A DNA stretch of 64,000 nucleotides from Syncephalastrum monosporum B8922 (lineage: Eukaryota; Mucoromycota; Mucoromycetes; Mucorales; Syncephalastraceae), in the NCBI GenBank assembly GCA_000697355.1, contig JNEN01000882.1:310001-374000 (forward strand). The letters are read 5' to 3'. Shown one piece after another: positions 13,301 to 23,994 of the stretch. Below the pieces are notes generated by a model that saw only the letters and a list, made by a program, of their open reading frames with translations, had not been told where the DNA came from and made no database searches. Position 1 is the first letter of the stretch. Every line of letters begins with the position of its first letter. A program made the translations under genes and the position numbers.

Positions 13301-15187
13301 AACATCGCCATTGGCTGGGTCGACGTCTTGATAGATCACCTCGGTCTCATCCAATGCGCCACGGACGGTTGCATGCTGCAGCCACACCGAAGCCAAAATC
13401 TTCTCCCTTAAAGAGGATGCAGGAGGCTGGGCCGCCGCGGCTGTTTCGCGTTCTTGCTGTTGGATAAGCCAATGCGTAGCCGCATTCAGGTCGACATGGA
13501 TTCTTTCGACATGCCATTGGATATCCACCGAAGGACCCGGATCAAGCAGAGGTTGCCAGGTACGTAGAGCAAGACGGCGGTCAGCCTGCAAACACGTATA
13601 AAGCGGGCTGCACAGTGTCAGCGATGCATTCCTGAGGTTCGCCACGGATCGCTTGCCTGTCAAGAGTGAACAGCTGTCCACTTGCACGCGGCACGTCACA
13701 TACGCCTCCTTTCTCACATGAGAAGACTGGGTTTCTCTTTGGTGGAGCTGCTGCGCTTTGTATTGCACTGGCTGTCTGCGTTTTCGCGTGTAGAACATAC
13801 TGGACCAGCGCCGCTGGGCGGTGGGAGCGGACGGCCGGTTTGACATGACCCGCTGCGTGCGCGCTTCGTTGGATACTCGAACAGAGAGCTGGTCGGCGTG
13901 AAGTGTGTTGGTATTTGAAGAGTCGCCATGGATTTGCTGCACGTTGAGCGCGCGTATCATGACGACGACGTCGACCTTGGGCAGACTGTCCCATGGAAGA
14001 GGAATCTCAGTGGCAGTGAAAGGCCAAAAGGATCCTGCAGTGGTAAAGGCGGTCCCTTCCGGAGATTGCGACTGCTTTTGTTCGATGACCCAATGCGGCT
14101 CGTCCAGCATAATTTTTGCAGATACACGGTGTGCGACGGCATTCACTGGCGATGGTTGCCACATGGACAACTCGAGGCGTACACCGGCGCCGGCGAGCGA
14201 CAGCCACGGCGGACAGTCAGGTCGAAGGGCACGGACACGCTCAATGGAGAATTCAACCTCGCAGGCACTGGGCGTGATAAACGCATGCGGCGGAATGGGA
14301 ACGATACGCAGGATGGCTCTGTCGCACTGCCACTGGCCGCGCTCGTGATCGATGAGGGCCATATCTTGGAATACAAGCTTTATACAATGAAGTCGCTCGA
14401 GCGGCGTGTTGCTCCATGCTGATAGAATTGAGGGAGAGCGTGGTGCGGAAGACGACGGCTGCAGTGTGCGGCGTAAACGGTTCAGGTCCAGTTGGGCGGC
14501 GCGGCACTGAAAGGCGATGACTTGGAGGATCTTATTCCGCCACGCCAGCCTCATGGACAGATGTTGATGCGAATAAACGTCTTCCCATAGCATGCGCCCC
14601 GCTTCAACGACAATATCGCTCGTGTGATCACAATGAATGGTAAGGCTGTCGAGCGACAGGTCTTTCCCATCGGCGGCTTTCGTACGTATGTTGTCAATAT
14701 CGAGAATGACGTATTTAGCCAGTGCTCGTAGCCAGGTTGGCAACATTTTAGGATGAGCAGCGGACGATATCTCGGCTTCGGCTGCATCTTTCACAGGTGC
14801 ACGTTCGATCAAGAGGCCCGAGACATGCAAGACAACACAGCCAGAGGCGGTCGATCCGGGATGGCCGAAAGTGACCCAGAGCTCGTCGATAGCAACGCAC
14901 GCCCCACGACCATGATAGCGTAGTCCAAAGATGCCCTTGAGACCCAGTCGATCGCACCGCACAGGCGAGTAGGTGAGAAGCAAAAGCAAGAGCAGCACGA
15001 GGGCAGGAATAAGCAGTAGCAAGAGCAGGGCAAGTGTGTGAAAGAGCAGCATAAGCGACACCGGAAATGGGCGCGGATTGTTTTTGTCCCAAATTGTCGA
15101 TAGACATTTTTCCCTCCATGGCCCCCAAAAACGTTTCACAAATGACTCTTTGTATGTGTTTCTTTTTGTGAAGTTTATTCTTTTCAC
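7326..15187 (-). CDS. FMP27: Bridge-like lipid transfer protein, Fmp27/BLTP2/Hobbit family
   Basis: A giant gene of about 2500 residues in at least six exons (main ones 11099-15187, 10311-10997, 10041-10235, 8066-10024, then short 3' exons). The family forms long hydrophobic-groove rods carrying phospholipids at ER-plasma membrane contacts. A membrane anchor sits at the N-terminus (LALLLLLLIPALVLLLLLLL); a later Met at 15052 (MLLFHTLALL) may be the true start because the preceding 45 residues are basic and atypical. The signature RLGFWDKIRLLFHMRVQIHF is the 'GFWDK' RBG segment. The C-terminal region has NRTFLYIKIPGAKHCLSY and GPKRKNIEDLTDFVFRQPD typical of the Apt1-like end. The last exon, after an intron ending TGACCGTCGCATAG, ends SHKKKFLLGRSG with the stop at 7326-7328. 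Confidence 0.9.
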
Positions 15188-15352
15188 TGCTGTGTTGCAA
15201 GCATGTCATCCGGAACCACAGCTGGTGCGGGGAGCCTTAACGACTTGCGATCATCTTTTCAGAGTGCGATATAGAATTCCGGTAAACCAATGAGTGCTGG
15301 AGGCTAAGTCAATATTAGTTGAGGTCACTCTTGCTTAAGTACGCTCTCACTC

Positions 15353-15387
<35 letters not shown>

Positions 15388-15678
15388 GTTTTCTTTTTCA
15401 ATCAAGGAAAGGCTTGTCGAAGTTTTAGTTCTGACAAAAAAGAGTGTATAGAAATGCACTACTAGTTTCAATGCGCCGCGGAGACAGGAGGGTTGGATAT
15501 ATTATACTATCGATAGCGAGGATAAGTGTAGGAGGAGTAAGCGTGTATATCGTGAGTGAATAATTGAGTGAGTGAGTTTGAAGTGTAATGATGAACAATG
15601 CCTTTTGTGCTTGAGATTGCGGGTTTGGATTGGTGGTGTTTTCAAGGGAGGGGTGTTTTTTTTTTTGTAAAAAGTGTA
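15188..15678. other. Intergenic region with CT microsatellite
   Basis: About 490 bases between two minus-strand genes: the promoter of the lipid-transfer gene and the 3' untranslated region of the homeodomain gene. Apart from the CT tract and a T-run near 15655-15665 nothing gene-like is seen. Confidence 0.5.
15343..15384. repeat. (CT)n microsatellite
   Basis: An almost perfect CT dinucleotide run of about 40 bases, with two CAC interruptions at its left end. It lies about 155-200 bases upstream of the Fmp27-like start, where pyrimidine tracts often occur in fungal promoters. Confidence 0.95.
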
Positions 15679-17586
15679 TTAGAAGGGTGAAGGGTTGTGC
15701 TGTGGCCAGTCGAAGCTATCGAGAGGAAGGCTCTGATGTCTCCAAGACTGGGTCGGGAGCAAAAGTGAGTGATCAAAGGTGGTAGCGGAGGGTGGAGCGG
15801 TGGGGAGGCCAAGTTCGATGGTGGGAGGGAAGCGCGTGATCTGGCAGAGCGCGTCGTCGATACTGGCGATATTGAGCAGGTCCTGGCGAAGGTCGACGGC
15901 GAGACCACGGATGGAGTGGCGCAAGGTGTGGGTGGCTTGCATGGCTTCGGTGAAGTCGCTGCACTGAATCCAGGTGGCGTCGGTTGTTTCCATGAAGAAG
16001 AGAGGCGGGTCAGACAGATCAAGATGGATCTCCGCCGACACATCGTCGTCGAGGGTGTCGAGGTCGATGGACAGAACGCTGTCGAATGAAACCATCATTT
16101 TGAAGTGATAGTTGCTGTCGCGGATGTGCCAAGAGAACACGCGCTCGACCGGCAGATAGTGGCAGAGCAGATCCTGAGGCGTGATCTTCATGCGGTGCCA
16201 GGTACCGATCGTAAGCGCATTGGCTGAGACGATGCCGGGTACAGCCAGGTCGGGCGTCATGCTGTGCAGCAAGGAGTGTTGCATGATGGGTGCGGGCTCG
16301 CTATCTACAGGTGACGATAACACACGGTGAGTTCGAGTCACTGCATCATTTGATTGCATACACATTGCTCCCCTCTGTCTTATCTCTTGCTTCTGCTACT
16401 TACCGATACGCCGGAAACGGTGATCTTGGAAGGGCGCCGAGTAGACATTGGAAGACGAGTACATGTCTTGATCGGGGGTTGCTTCGGCCACCATGCCACC
16501 GGGGCCGAGGGATATGCTCGGCGAGTCGGCGCGGTGGATGGCGGAGGCCGAGGCGTGGGTGGCTGGGTAGAGGGACGGCGTATGAGGAAAAGGAGCCGGG
16601 TAAGAAGAGAGGTGAGGCGGAAAAGGCGGAGGCATGGCAGAAGCAGCCGCGGCCGCGGCCGCTGCAGCCGCTGCTGCAGAAGTAGCAGCAAAAGACTGTT
16701 GGTGCTGCTGCTGCGAAGGTGCTTGTGCCTGTGGAATCGAGGAGGAGAGTTGCGTATGAGCGTGGTGAGACGGCGGAGGAAGGGCGGTATTAAGATGGCT
16801 GGTGCCGTTGTTGTGGTTGTTGCTATTAGTATGAGTAGTAGTGTGGGTGTTGTTAAGTACAGCTGCAGGCGGCGGGGGAGGCGGGAGCGGGTGGGGATGA
16901 GAAGGAGGATGAGGATGCGAGTGCGGGTGAGCGGAAGCGGTGTCAGAGCTCCAGGCGCGCTGGATAGGCACCTTTGCGGTCTGAGGGCGGCGGCCCAGGG
17001 CAGAAGCAGCAGGCCAGTAAGGATGGTGGTAAGCCGTGGCTTCTGCATAGAGCCGTGCTTTGGCTGCTTCCTGCTCCTCCCGCATGAGCGCGCGCTTTTG
17101 AAGCATCTTGACCTTGGCTCGGCGATTCTGGAACCAGATCTGTATAGAGCGCTCAGGCATTTGGAGCTTTTGTGCGAGATGCTTGCGCATCTTGCTGTCC
17201 GGGGTGGCGCTGACCGAGAAGGTCTCCTCGAGGATAGTCAGTTGGGAAGGCGTCACACGGGTGCGTTTCTTTGGTTGCGACGAAGAAGAGAGGGTGGAAC
17301 ATGACGAGGAGGAGGACGGGAGAAGAGGGTGGCGCGCAGACGGCAGTAACGGAGGCGAGGTGGAAGAGGACGAGGACGAGGACGAGGAGGGCGAGCAGGG
17401 AGAGGACGCGGCGTTGAAGGTGTTGTTAGTAGTAGTTCGGGCGTTGGAGTTGGAGTTGGAGTTGGCGTTGTTAGGGTGGTGGTGGTCGGTGCAGGAGAGA
17501 GACGAGGTGGAGGTGGCGTTGGAGGCGGTGGGGGCGGTAGCGCTGGAGGTGTGTGCGGGGCCGACTGCAGAGGGATGGGTGCTCAT
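15679..17586 (-). CDS. Homeodomain transcription factor, Phx1-like
   Basis: Two exons, 16404-17586 and 15679-16304, phase 1 join, 602 residues. The homeodomain is at about residues 105-164: KKRTRVTPSQLTILEETF, then IQIWFQNRRAKVK with the invariant Trp, Phe, Asn and Arg of helix 3. Before it lies a Ser/Asn-rich low-complexity region; after it His/Pro-rich stretches and a 13-residue polyalanine run encoded by GC-rich codons near 16651-16680. The C-terminal domain (GTWHRMKITPQDLLCHY, FSWHIRDSNYHFKMMVSF) matches the conserved second domain of fungal homeodomain proteins such as S. pombe Phx1. Predicted nuclear DNA-binding regulator, probably of growth-phase or nutrient responses by analogy; targets are unknown. 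Confidence 0.85.
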
Positions 17587-18845
17587 GACTATAGGGAAGG
17601 GGAAGAAGGGATTGTGAAGGGTTCAAAGGAATGTAGTGTGTGGGTTGACTGTAAGGACTGTAGGGTTTATGGGGACGACAAAGTCATAAAAAAAAAAAAA
17701 AAAAAGGCCAAACTCTCACTTTAACTTGGGTCTTTTTTTTTTTGTCGGTCGGCTGAGCGGGGGGCCCGTTGCCTCGTGCGACCGGACATGCCCGTATATC
17801 CATGACGATGACATGCCTCTTCTATCCTTTCGCTTTGCTCTTCCCGTCTTCACTCTAGCTTGCTTTCATTTTTCATATCTTATTTTGCATGCAATATGCT
17901 TTCACTCAGGCACGCACAGGGACGCGTCTCTCTATTGCGTCGGTCCGTCAAAAAGGACAAATAACATGACGGAGCTGTTCTCATTCTTTTCTGCCCAGTG
18001 AAGGGAGATTTATTAGGGAGTCCACGGGCGAGCGGGCACCTAATCTTTGACAGAATATCGCGGATTTAGTACGGTGAATGCTATTAATATCCTTAGCGGC
18101 GATCGCTTTAGTCACACACGTCCTTTTCCGAGGTCCTCGCCCACCAAGAAAAATGAATCTTCGTTCTCCCAATAACCCTCGATGCCTCTTTTTTTATTTT
18201 CTTTGTCATACATAATGGCCCTCAAATTGCTTGTCCCACCTTTTATCACTCTATTAACACGCCTTAATAAACTCTTTTTACGCGTTTTGCGCATCATCGC
18301 CAACCCCCGTTCCCTCCGTGTGTTCTCTGCTGCGCAATAGGCTTTGCGTCCTCTCATTAAATTAACTCGTTAATAGCGCCCTTTCTTTTCCTCATGCCGC
18401 TCCACGTTGATTTTTCATATTCAACATGCAGCTAACAATGAATAAATAAATAAATCAATTTTAATCCTTTATTAGCTCTTGGGACGGCCAATTTACATAT
18501 TTCCCATAAACCGGTCCTGGCATAAATATAAAAGCAAGTGGTGTCAGATGTCATCATAGACCCGCACCTAAGCATGAATGCGTGCTTCATTAACCGCCGA
18601 CCCTCGCCAATGACGTACATAGACGTCATGCGACCAAAACAGTAGCTTCTGTCCAGTCTCCTTACTCTTTCTGATACGTCGCACCATTCGACACTGGTCT
18701 CAGGATGAGGTGTGCAATAAAACTAGAATGATCTTACTGTAACAAGGGAGAATAAACTCGTTTTTTGTTTATTAAGGTTATAGCGGAGGAGCAGAGGGAG
18801 TTGAACAGTACAAGGAAAGGATGTTACAAGAGGATGAATGGACGG
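17587..18845. other. Long intergenic region, no supported gene
   Basis: About 1.26 kb between the homeodomain start (minus) and the stop of the repeat protein (minus). It is AT-rich in the right half, with homopolymer A and T runs at 17687-17705 and 17732-17743. The open frames are short, lack splice partners or recognisable domains, and I do not call them. It probably holds the homeodomain promoter and 5' leader. Confidence 0.45.
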
Positions 18846-21300
18846 TTACCATATAGCTTGATTTTCATGAGTCTCTGGAGGTGTATCTTGGGCAGCGTTC
18901 TTGTGGGTCCGCTGATCTTCATTGGTGAAGTAAGGTGAGTCGTTATGAACATCTGCCTTCTCTTCCGTCCATGTCAAGCCGCCCACGTCCACATGGCTTT
19001 CTTGCTGCTCGACGGGCTCGGCAGAGTCCCAGTGACTTTGGGTGTTGTCCTCGTGCCAGGACGCGTACGAGCCCTCACTGTTGACATGCGCATCGTCCTC
19101 GGTGGCAACCCACTCGGACTGAGCATCCGCGGCGGCATCACGATGCTTGTTATCGGCCAACTGGTTCGAATGCTCGCGCGCGAGTGTCTCTACTTGAGAA
19201 AGCCACTCGGGCTCGGCGGCGTCGAGATGCTCGTCGTCGGCGATCTCGTTGGTATGCCACTCGCCGTCGTTGCTGTGGTCAGGCACCTCCTCTGACCATT
19301 CACCCGAGGCCACATTTTCGTGGGCAGATGCATTGTCCTCTTCCACGTCGACGGCGTCCCAGTGGCTCTCACCCGAAAAGTCGGCGATCGGACCGTCCTG
19401 CGCGTCGCTGTTGGTATGCGGTTCGACCCAGGTGCCCTGGGCATCGGCGGACTGGGAGTCGGTCTCCTCAGCAGACCAGGCAGCCGCGTTTGAGTGGTCA
19501 GGAAGGACGGCGCTGTTGTCATGCCAGGTACGGTCAGGCTCGTCTTCAAGTTCCTCGGCAGACCAGGCCGCAGCGTTGCTGTGGTCGGGCAGGCCAGCGC
19601 CCTCCGAGGCATCCACGTCTGCGGAGGACCATTGGCCTTCGTTCGAGTGGTCAGCGATCTCCGACCACTCGCCTACTGCAGCATTCTCATGGTCGCTGTT
19701 CTCGACCTCCATGTCAATGTCGGCCGAGTCCCAGTGGCTCTCGTTCGAGAAGTCGGATATGGGGCCATCCTGTGCGGCGCTGTTGCTGTGCGACTCGGTC
19801 CACACGCCCTCGGTCTCAGCAGAATGCGTGTCAGTCTCCTCAGCGGACCAAGCGGCTGCGTTCGAATGGTCGGGCACGACGCTGTTGTCATGCCATGTCT
19901 TGGCGGGCGTGTCGTCGATCTCTTCCGCGGACCAGGCTCCAGCGTTGGTATGATCGGGCAAGGCGGAGCTAGACTCTTGCCACGACGTCTCGGGTGCGTC
20001 GTTCGCATGGGTGCGCTGATCGTCGTTCGTAAACCATTGGGCGTTCAGGTGAGCCGTATCAGCGTCCTCAACGTCTTCAGCTGTAAAGGCACCGTCGTTG
20101 GAGTGATCGGGAAGCTCGGACCACGTGTTTATACCGGCGTTCAGGTGGCTCTCGTCGTCGTCGTCGTCCATCACGTCAGCAGAGTCCCAGTGGCTGTCGT
20201 TGGTGTAGTCGGTCACGTAACCGTCCTGCTCGTTGCTGTTGACATGGGGTTCTTCCCAGACACCTTCTTTTTCGGTGTCTTGGACGTCGAACTCCTCAGC
20301 ATTGACGGGAGAAGCATTGGTATGGTCAGGAAGAGGTTCGCTGTTGGCGCTGTTGTCGTGCCAGACGTCAGAGGAAATCTCCTCGAGCTCTTCTCTGTTC
20401 CAGCCATTTACGTGCGAACGTTGTTCGTCGTTGGTGAACCATTGGGCGTTGTTGTGCTCGGTATCTTCATCGAGGAGCTGATCGAGTTCGGCGTTGAAAG
20501 CGGCGTTGGGGTGGGTGCGTTGGTCGTTGTTGGTGAAATACTTGTCAGCAGCATCCTGCAGAGATGACGCGTGAGTAAAAGCGATTTGACGAGGGTGTAG
20601 CATAGCGAATTATAGCAAAATGAATCTAACCTGATGGTCAGCCGTGGTTTGCTGGGCAGCGTTCTTGAAGCCGGCATTCTCGAATTTCTGGGAGGAAGCA
20701 GTGACCTGGAACGGGTCCGAATCGGCTGTGCACTGGCCGGCGACAAGGTGGAAACGGTAGGAGCCAGCGGACTGGCCATTGAGAGCGACGGGAACCTCAC
20801 CCGATGCACCTCGGCTGGCGTCTGTTTACACGGCAAAAAAACCAAACAAATTTAAATAGGTCAATTAGCACGCATTGCCCCTTTCAACGGATCACAATTG
20901 ATTACCATAGACACCGACTGCGCTGACCGGCGCATGGGTATCGTCGTCTGCCTTGACCAGCGTCACGTTCACCTTCTGTTGCAAAGAGGTCGGAGCCTGC
21001 CATGAGACCAAGTGCTTCGTGTTCTCTTCAAACGAGATATCGGATCCAACGGGGAAGGTCACCCGGAAGTCTGTTGTTTCATGATCATATAATATAATAT
21101 AATTCCAGGTCAATAACGAAAAGAATCTCGAGAGAGCTATAGGAATATAAAAAATATAGATATCATAAAGAGGTACCTTTGCATTCAGCAGAAGAATCAA
21201 GGGCAGCGTTGTTATGGTCGGCGAACATGGGATTCGCGTGGACAAAAGTGCCCATGTGAAGAAGCATGGCAGCCGTGGCGGCCAATTGAAAGAATCTCAT
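18846..21300 (-). CDS. Secreted protein: Kre9/Knh1-like domain plus acidic Trp/His/Asn repeat tail
   Basis: Four exons, about 735 residues. Exon 1 starts at 21300 with a signal peptide (MRFFQLAATAAMLLHMGTF) and ends MFADHNNAALDSSAECK. Exons 2-3 encode one beta-sandwich domain with DFRVTFPVGSDISFEE, HLVSWQAP, SGEVPVALNGQSAGSYRF and CTADSDPFQV, the pattern of the fungal Ser-Thr-rich/Kre9-Knh1 family. Exon 4 (18846 to about 20555) is roughly 570 residues of degenerate repeats: PDHSNAAAWSAEE, TWHDNS, NESHWDSAD, GVWTESHSNS, QWFTNDDQRTH. Three larger blocks each begin with WHDNS. The tail is strongly acidic, has His and Trp but no Cys, and lacks a GPI-type hydrophobic end (it ends ETHENQAIW). Likely cell wall or extracellular; function unknown. 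Confidence 0.75.
18900..20560 (-). repeat. Degenerate coding repeats (DHSN/WHDNS/HWDSAD units)
   Basis: The exon contains three superblocks starting with WHDNS at about 20368, 19910 and 19531, of roughly 150, 120 and 105 residues. Each has the order WHDNS, PDH(S/T)N, EGVW.E.H.NS, QDG, HWDSAD, (D/H).(E/L)NA, EWS/TWS, DHSN(D/E)G. The short unit FTN(D/E).QR.H.NA flanks them near both ends. Repeats diverge at both DNA and protein level, so expansion is not recent. Confidence 0.85.
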
Positions 21301-22002
21301 GGGCGCCTGAAAAGAATGGAAGGGAGATGGAGGAGAAGGGGATTGAAAGGCGGGAAGGAAAGAAAAAGGAGCGCAACAAAGAAGTAAAGAGTTGAAGTGA
21401 GCTTGTTACTCTGGGGGCGGGGCGTAGTAAAAAATGTGAAGGGAACAGACCGAAAAATAGCAACTTATTATTGAAGGTTGCACAGCGCACGCCGCTTCAT
21501 TAGTTGAATGCAACACTTCGACAAACTCCGAGCAGGGCACTCGTTTTCCTGAGAATCTCTTTCCCATTCCATGTACCACCATTGCTACTACAGAACTCAA
21601 TCCTGTCGCTAGACATACTATACATACCACGTACAGCATACATAGGGCGACATCTTGTCCTCTCTTTTTCCTCCAAATGTGGAACCTGCCCTGAATTTTA
21701 GATTTGTTGGTCAGTTACAGAAAAATTTCAAGCTTCTTAAACCCTCAATTCTTTGAACTCCATTTCTGTCTACCGTATCACTTGGACATAAACATGCATA
21801 TTATTGGATTTGGCATGCCGTTTGACATACTAACAATGTAACACCCTGAACACTCTGACAGAATCTCACACTCATCTTCTTTTAAATGCAGATAATAATC
21901 GCCCTCAGGATATGTTATCCCAACGAAAAATAATAATGATAAAAAAAAAAATGCAGAAATTCGGTAAACGAAAAAAGTATATTCACTTTATTGGAAAGAC
22001 TT
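21301..22002. other. Intergenic region
   Basis: About 700 bases holding the promoter of the secreted repeat protein and the 3' region of RPS2, both on the minus strand. AT-rich around 21880-21990. No supported gene. Confidence 0.45.
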
Positions 22003-22961
22003 TTACTTGCGCTGCTTTTGGGCAAGGAAGTCAGTGAACTCCTGGTAGGGAGCCTTGGTGAACTCGGTCTCGGTCCAGAGATCTAATTCAAAAATAAGTA
22101 AGTAACCCGTAACCTAGCACGAGATGTGATGAATCTCTTCTATTCTTACCAGGAGTCAAGAAGCCATAGGTGTTACCAATGGCAGCAAAGGTAGCCTTGA
22201 CGAAGTTACCAAGGGTGCGGGTGGAACCGCGGGAAGTAGTATAACAATCGGTGATACCGGCAAGCTGCAGGACCTTCTTGGGGGTGGGAGCAGCGACGAT
22301 ACCAGTGCCACGGGGAGCGGCGACGATACGGCAGAGAGCCGAACCGCACTTGCCAGTGACCTTGCAGGGCACTGTGTGAGGCTCACCAAGAGCAGAACCC
22401 CAGTAACCGCGACGAACAGGGACAACGCTGAGCTTAGCCAGAATGATAGCACCACGGATAGCAGTAGCGACCTCCTTGGCGCACTTGACACCCAGACCAA
22501 CGTGTCCGTCAGAGTCACCAATGACAACAAAGGCCTTGAAGCGAGTGCGCTGACCGGCACGGGTCTGCTTCTGGACAGGCATGATCTTCATGACTTCATC
22601 CTTGAGCGAGGGAAGGAAGTGATCGACAATCTGGTACTCCTTGACAGGAAGCGAGAAGAGGTAGATCTCTTCCATCGACTTGATCTTGCCAGCCTTTACA
22701 AGACGACCAAGCTTGGTCACGGGAACCCTTGAATCGATATTAGCGTGAATGTCGGATCATCTGTTAAGTCCCATCGTACCATTCGGTCTTCTCGTCACCA
22801 CGACGACCACGGCCGCGGCCACCACGGCCACCACGGCCGCCACGACCACGTCCACGTCCAAATCCGCCACGTCCTGTAAGAGCGCAATGCAGCGTTCAAT
22901 CATCCGAGTTGCACAATAGGGATTAGCAAGACTTACTATCGGCCGGTGCAGAGTCAGCCAT
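22003..22961 (-). CDS. RPS2: 40S ribosomal protein S2 (uS5)
   Basis: Component of the small ribosomal subunit near the mRNA entry channel, involved in decoding fidelity. The start MADSAPAD is in a 25-base first exon, followed after an intron by the Arg/Gly (RGG) stretch [21 protein letters not shown], cut here by the next intron, then [33 protein letters not shown] and the S5 core [20 protein letters not shown] and [20 protein letters not shown]. The last exon gives DLWTETEF and ends AQKQRK with the stop at 22003-22005. Four exons; the RGG region is a known arginine-methylation target in this family. Confidence 0.96.
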
Positions 22962-23352
22962 TTGCTGTGGGTGGCATAAAGAAAAAAGGTGGTCAATCCA
23001 GTTGTTCATATTGTTTCCCAGAATGCATCCATCCATCCACTGCGTCATTCATCCATCCATCCATCCTCCTATCGATCCATCGGTACGTGTGCTGAGCATA
23101 ACATGACATGATGGTGGTAGTGACAGTGGTGGTGATGGATGCTACGGCGGTGGGATGGGCCTTCTTGGCTGCGTGGTACTCACATAACTACTATGAATTT
23201 GAAAAATTCAAAAGAGAAGGAGCTCTGTGTTCAGAAGGGGTGGACAGGCATAACCCAGATCCAAGCCACATTTCCCGCGACCCCGTCACATACCACTCTC
23301 ATTTCGTCTGGCATGACATTTTCTTATAGTCTTTTTTTACTTAATACTGAAC
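22962..23352. promoter_or_regulatory. Divergent promoter between RPS2 and RPC19-like gene, with CATC repeats
   Basis: A 391-base region between two head-to-head genes. At 23025-23085 there are clustered ATCC/CATCC tetranucleotide repeats, about 65-120 bases upstream of RPS2. Both genes serve ribosome production, so shared control is plausible inference. Confidence 0.55.
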
Positions 23353-23937
23353 ATGTCTGACAACAATATGAGCGACTCTGGCTCCGAGGACGAGGTTTTG
23401 TCCAGACAAGACGAGGAGGAGGTCATTGAAGACGAGACGATGGAAGAAGCCGCCGCCGACGAGTCGGGCGAGAACCTTATCATCAGTGAAGACAAAGTCG
23501 AGATCGTAAGTGATCATGTCGCATATATACGACTTGGCATGCATGGCATATATTAAACGAACGTGCAGCTTGCAGGTGCACGGAGCGATCCGACTTCTCT
23601 GACATTTGTCCTGAAAGAAGAAGACCATACCCTGGGCAACTCACTGCGACACATGATCAACAAGAACCCCGAAGTCGACTTTTGCGGTTACTCTATTCCC
23701 CATCCCTCCGAAGCCAAGCTGCACATGCGTGTCCAGACATCCAGTAAGGAATACCATGACGACGTCTAACACAAACACAATCTCACCGTGATCATCTCAT
23801 TAGGGCGGACAACTGCTGCTGAGGCGATGAAGAAAGGCATGGATGACCTGACCGACTTGTGTTCTGTCGTTCGGGAAGCATACGAGAACGAGCTTCGGAA
23901 AGGCGCATTCGAGTACATTAAAGACGAAGTCGTGTAA
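23353..23937 (+). CDS. RPC19: RNA polymerase I and III subunit AC19 (RPAC2)
   Basis: Exons 23353-23505, 23569-23743 and 23804-23937, all joins in frame, about 153 residues. The first exon is an acidic N-terminal tail ([18 protein letters not shown]), common in fungal AC19. The core [18 protein letters not shown] and [19 protein letters not shown] is the alpha-like dimerisation motif that pairs with AC40 in assembly of RNA polymerases I and III. The end has [16 protein letters not shown]. The stop lies only 57 bases from the stop of the convergent Ost3/6 gene, so their 3' transcripts may overlap. Confidence 0.95.
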
Positions 23938-23994
23938 TTACATAATATATAACATCTGCATGAGTGAAAGAAGGTTCTTTCTTTTTTTGTACAT

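Noticed and set aside
15053..15187. N-terminal 45 residues of the Fmp27-like protein as certain coding sequence
   Set aside because: Not required by the family; the Met at 15052 directly before the membrane anchor is an equally good start, so only the longer frame limit is reported.
15343..15384. CRISPR-like or satellite array
   Set aside because: Simple CT dinucleotide repeat with no spacers.
16354..17304. Arg/Gly-rich 316-codon plus-strand frame opposite the homeodomain gene
   Set aside because: Complement of Ser/Pro/His low-complexity coding DNA; the minus strand carries a clear homeodomain.
17726..18357. Short frames between the homeodomain gene and the repeat gene
   Set aside because: Low-complexity or unremarkable sequence, no splice partners, no recognisable motifs.
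19494..20567. 357-codon plus-strand frame and other long frames opposite the repeat gene
   Set aside because: They arise from the repetitive acidic coding sequence on the minus strand; no domain, signal or splice structure supports them.
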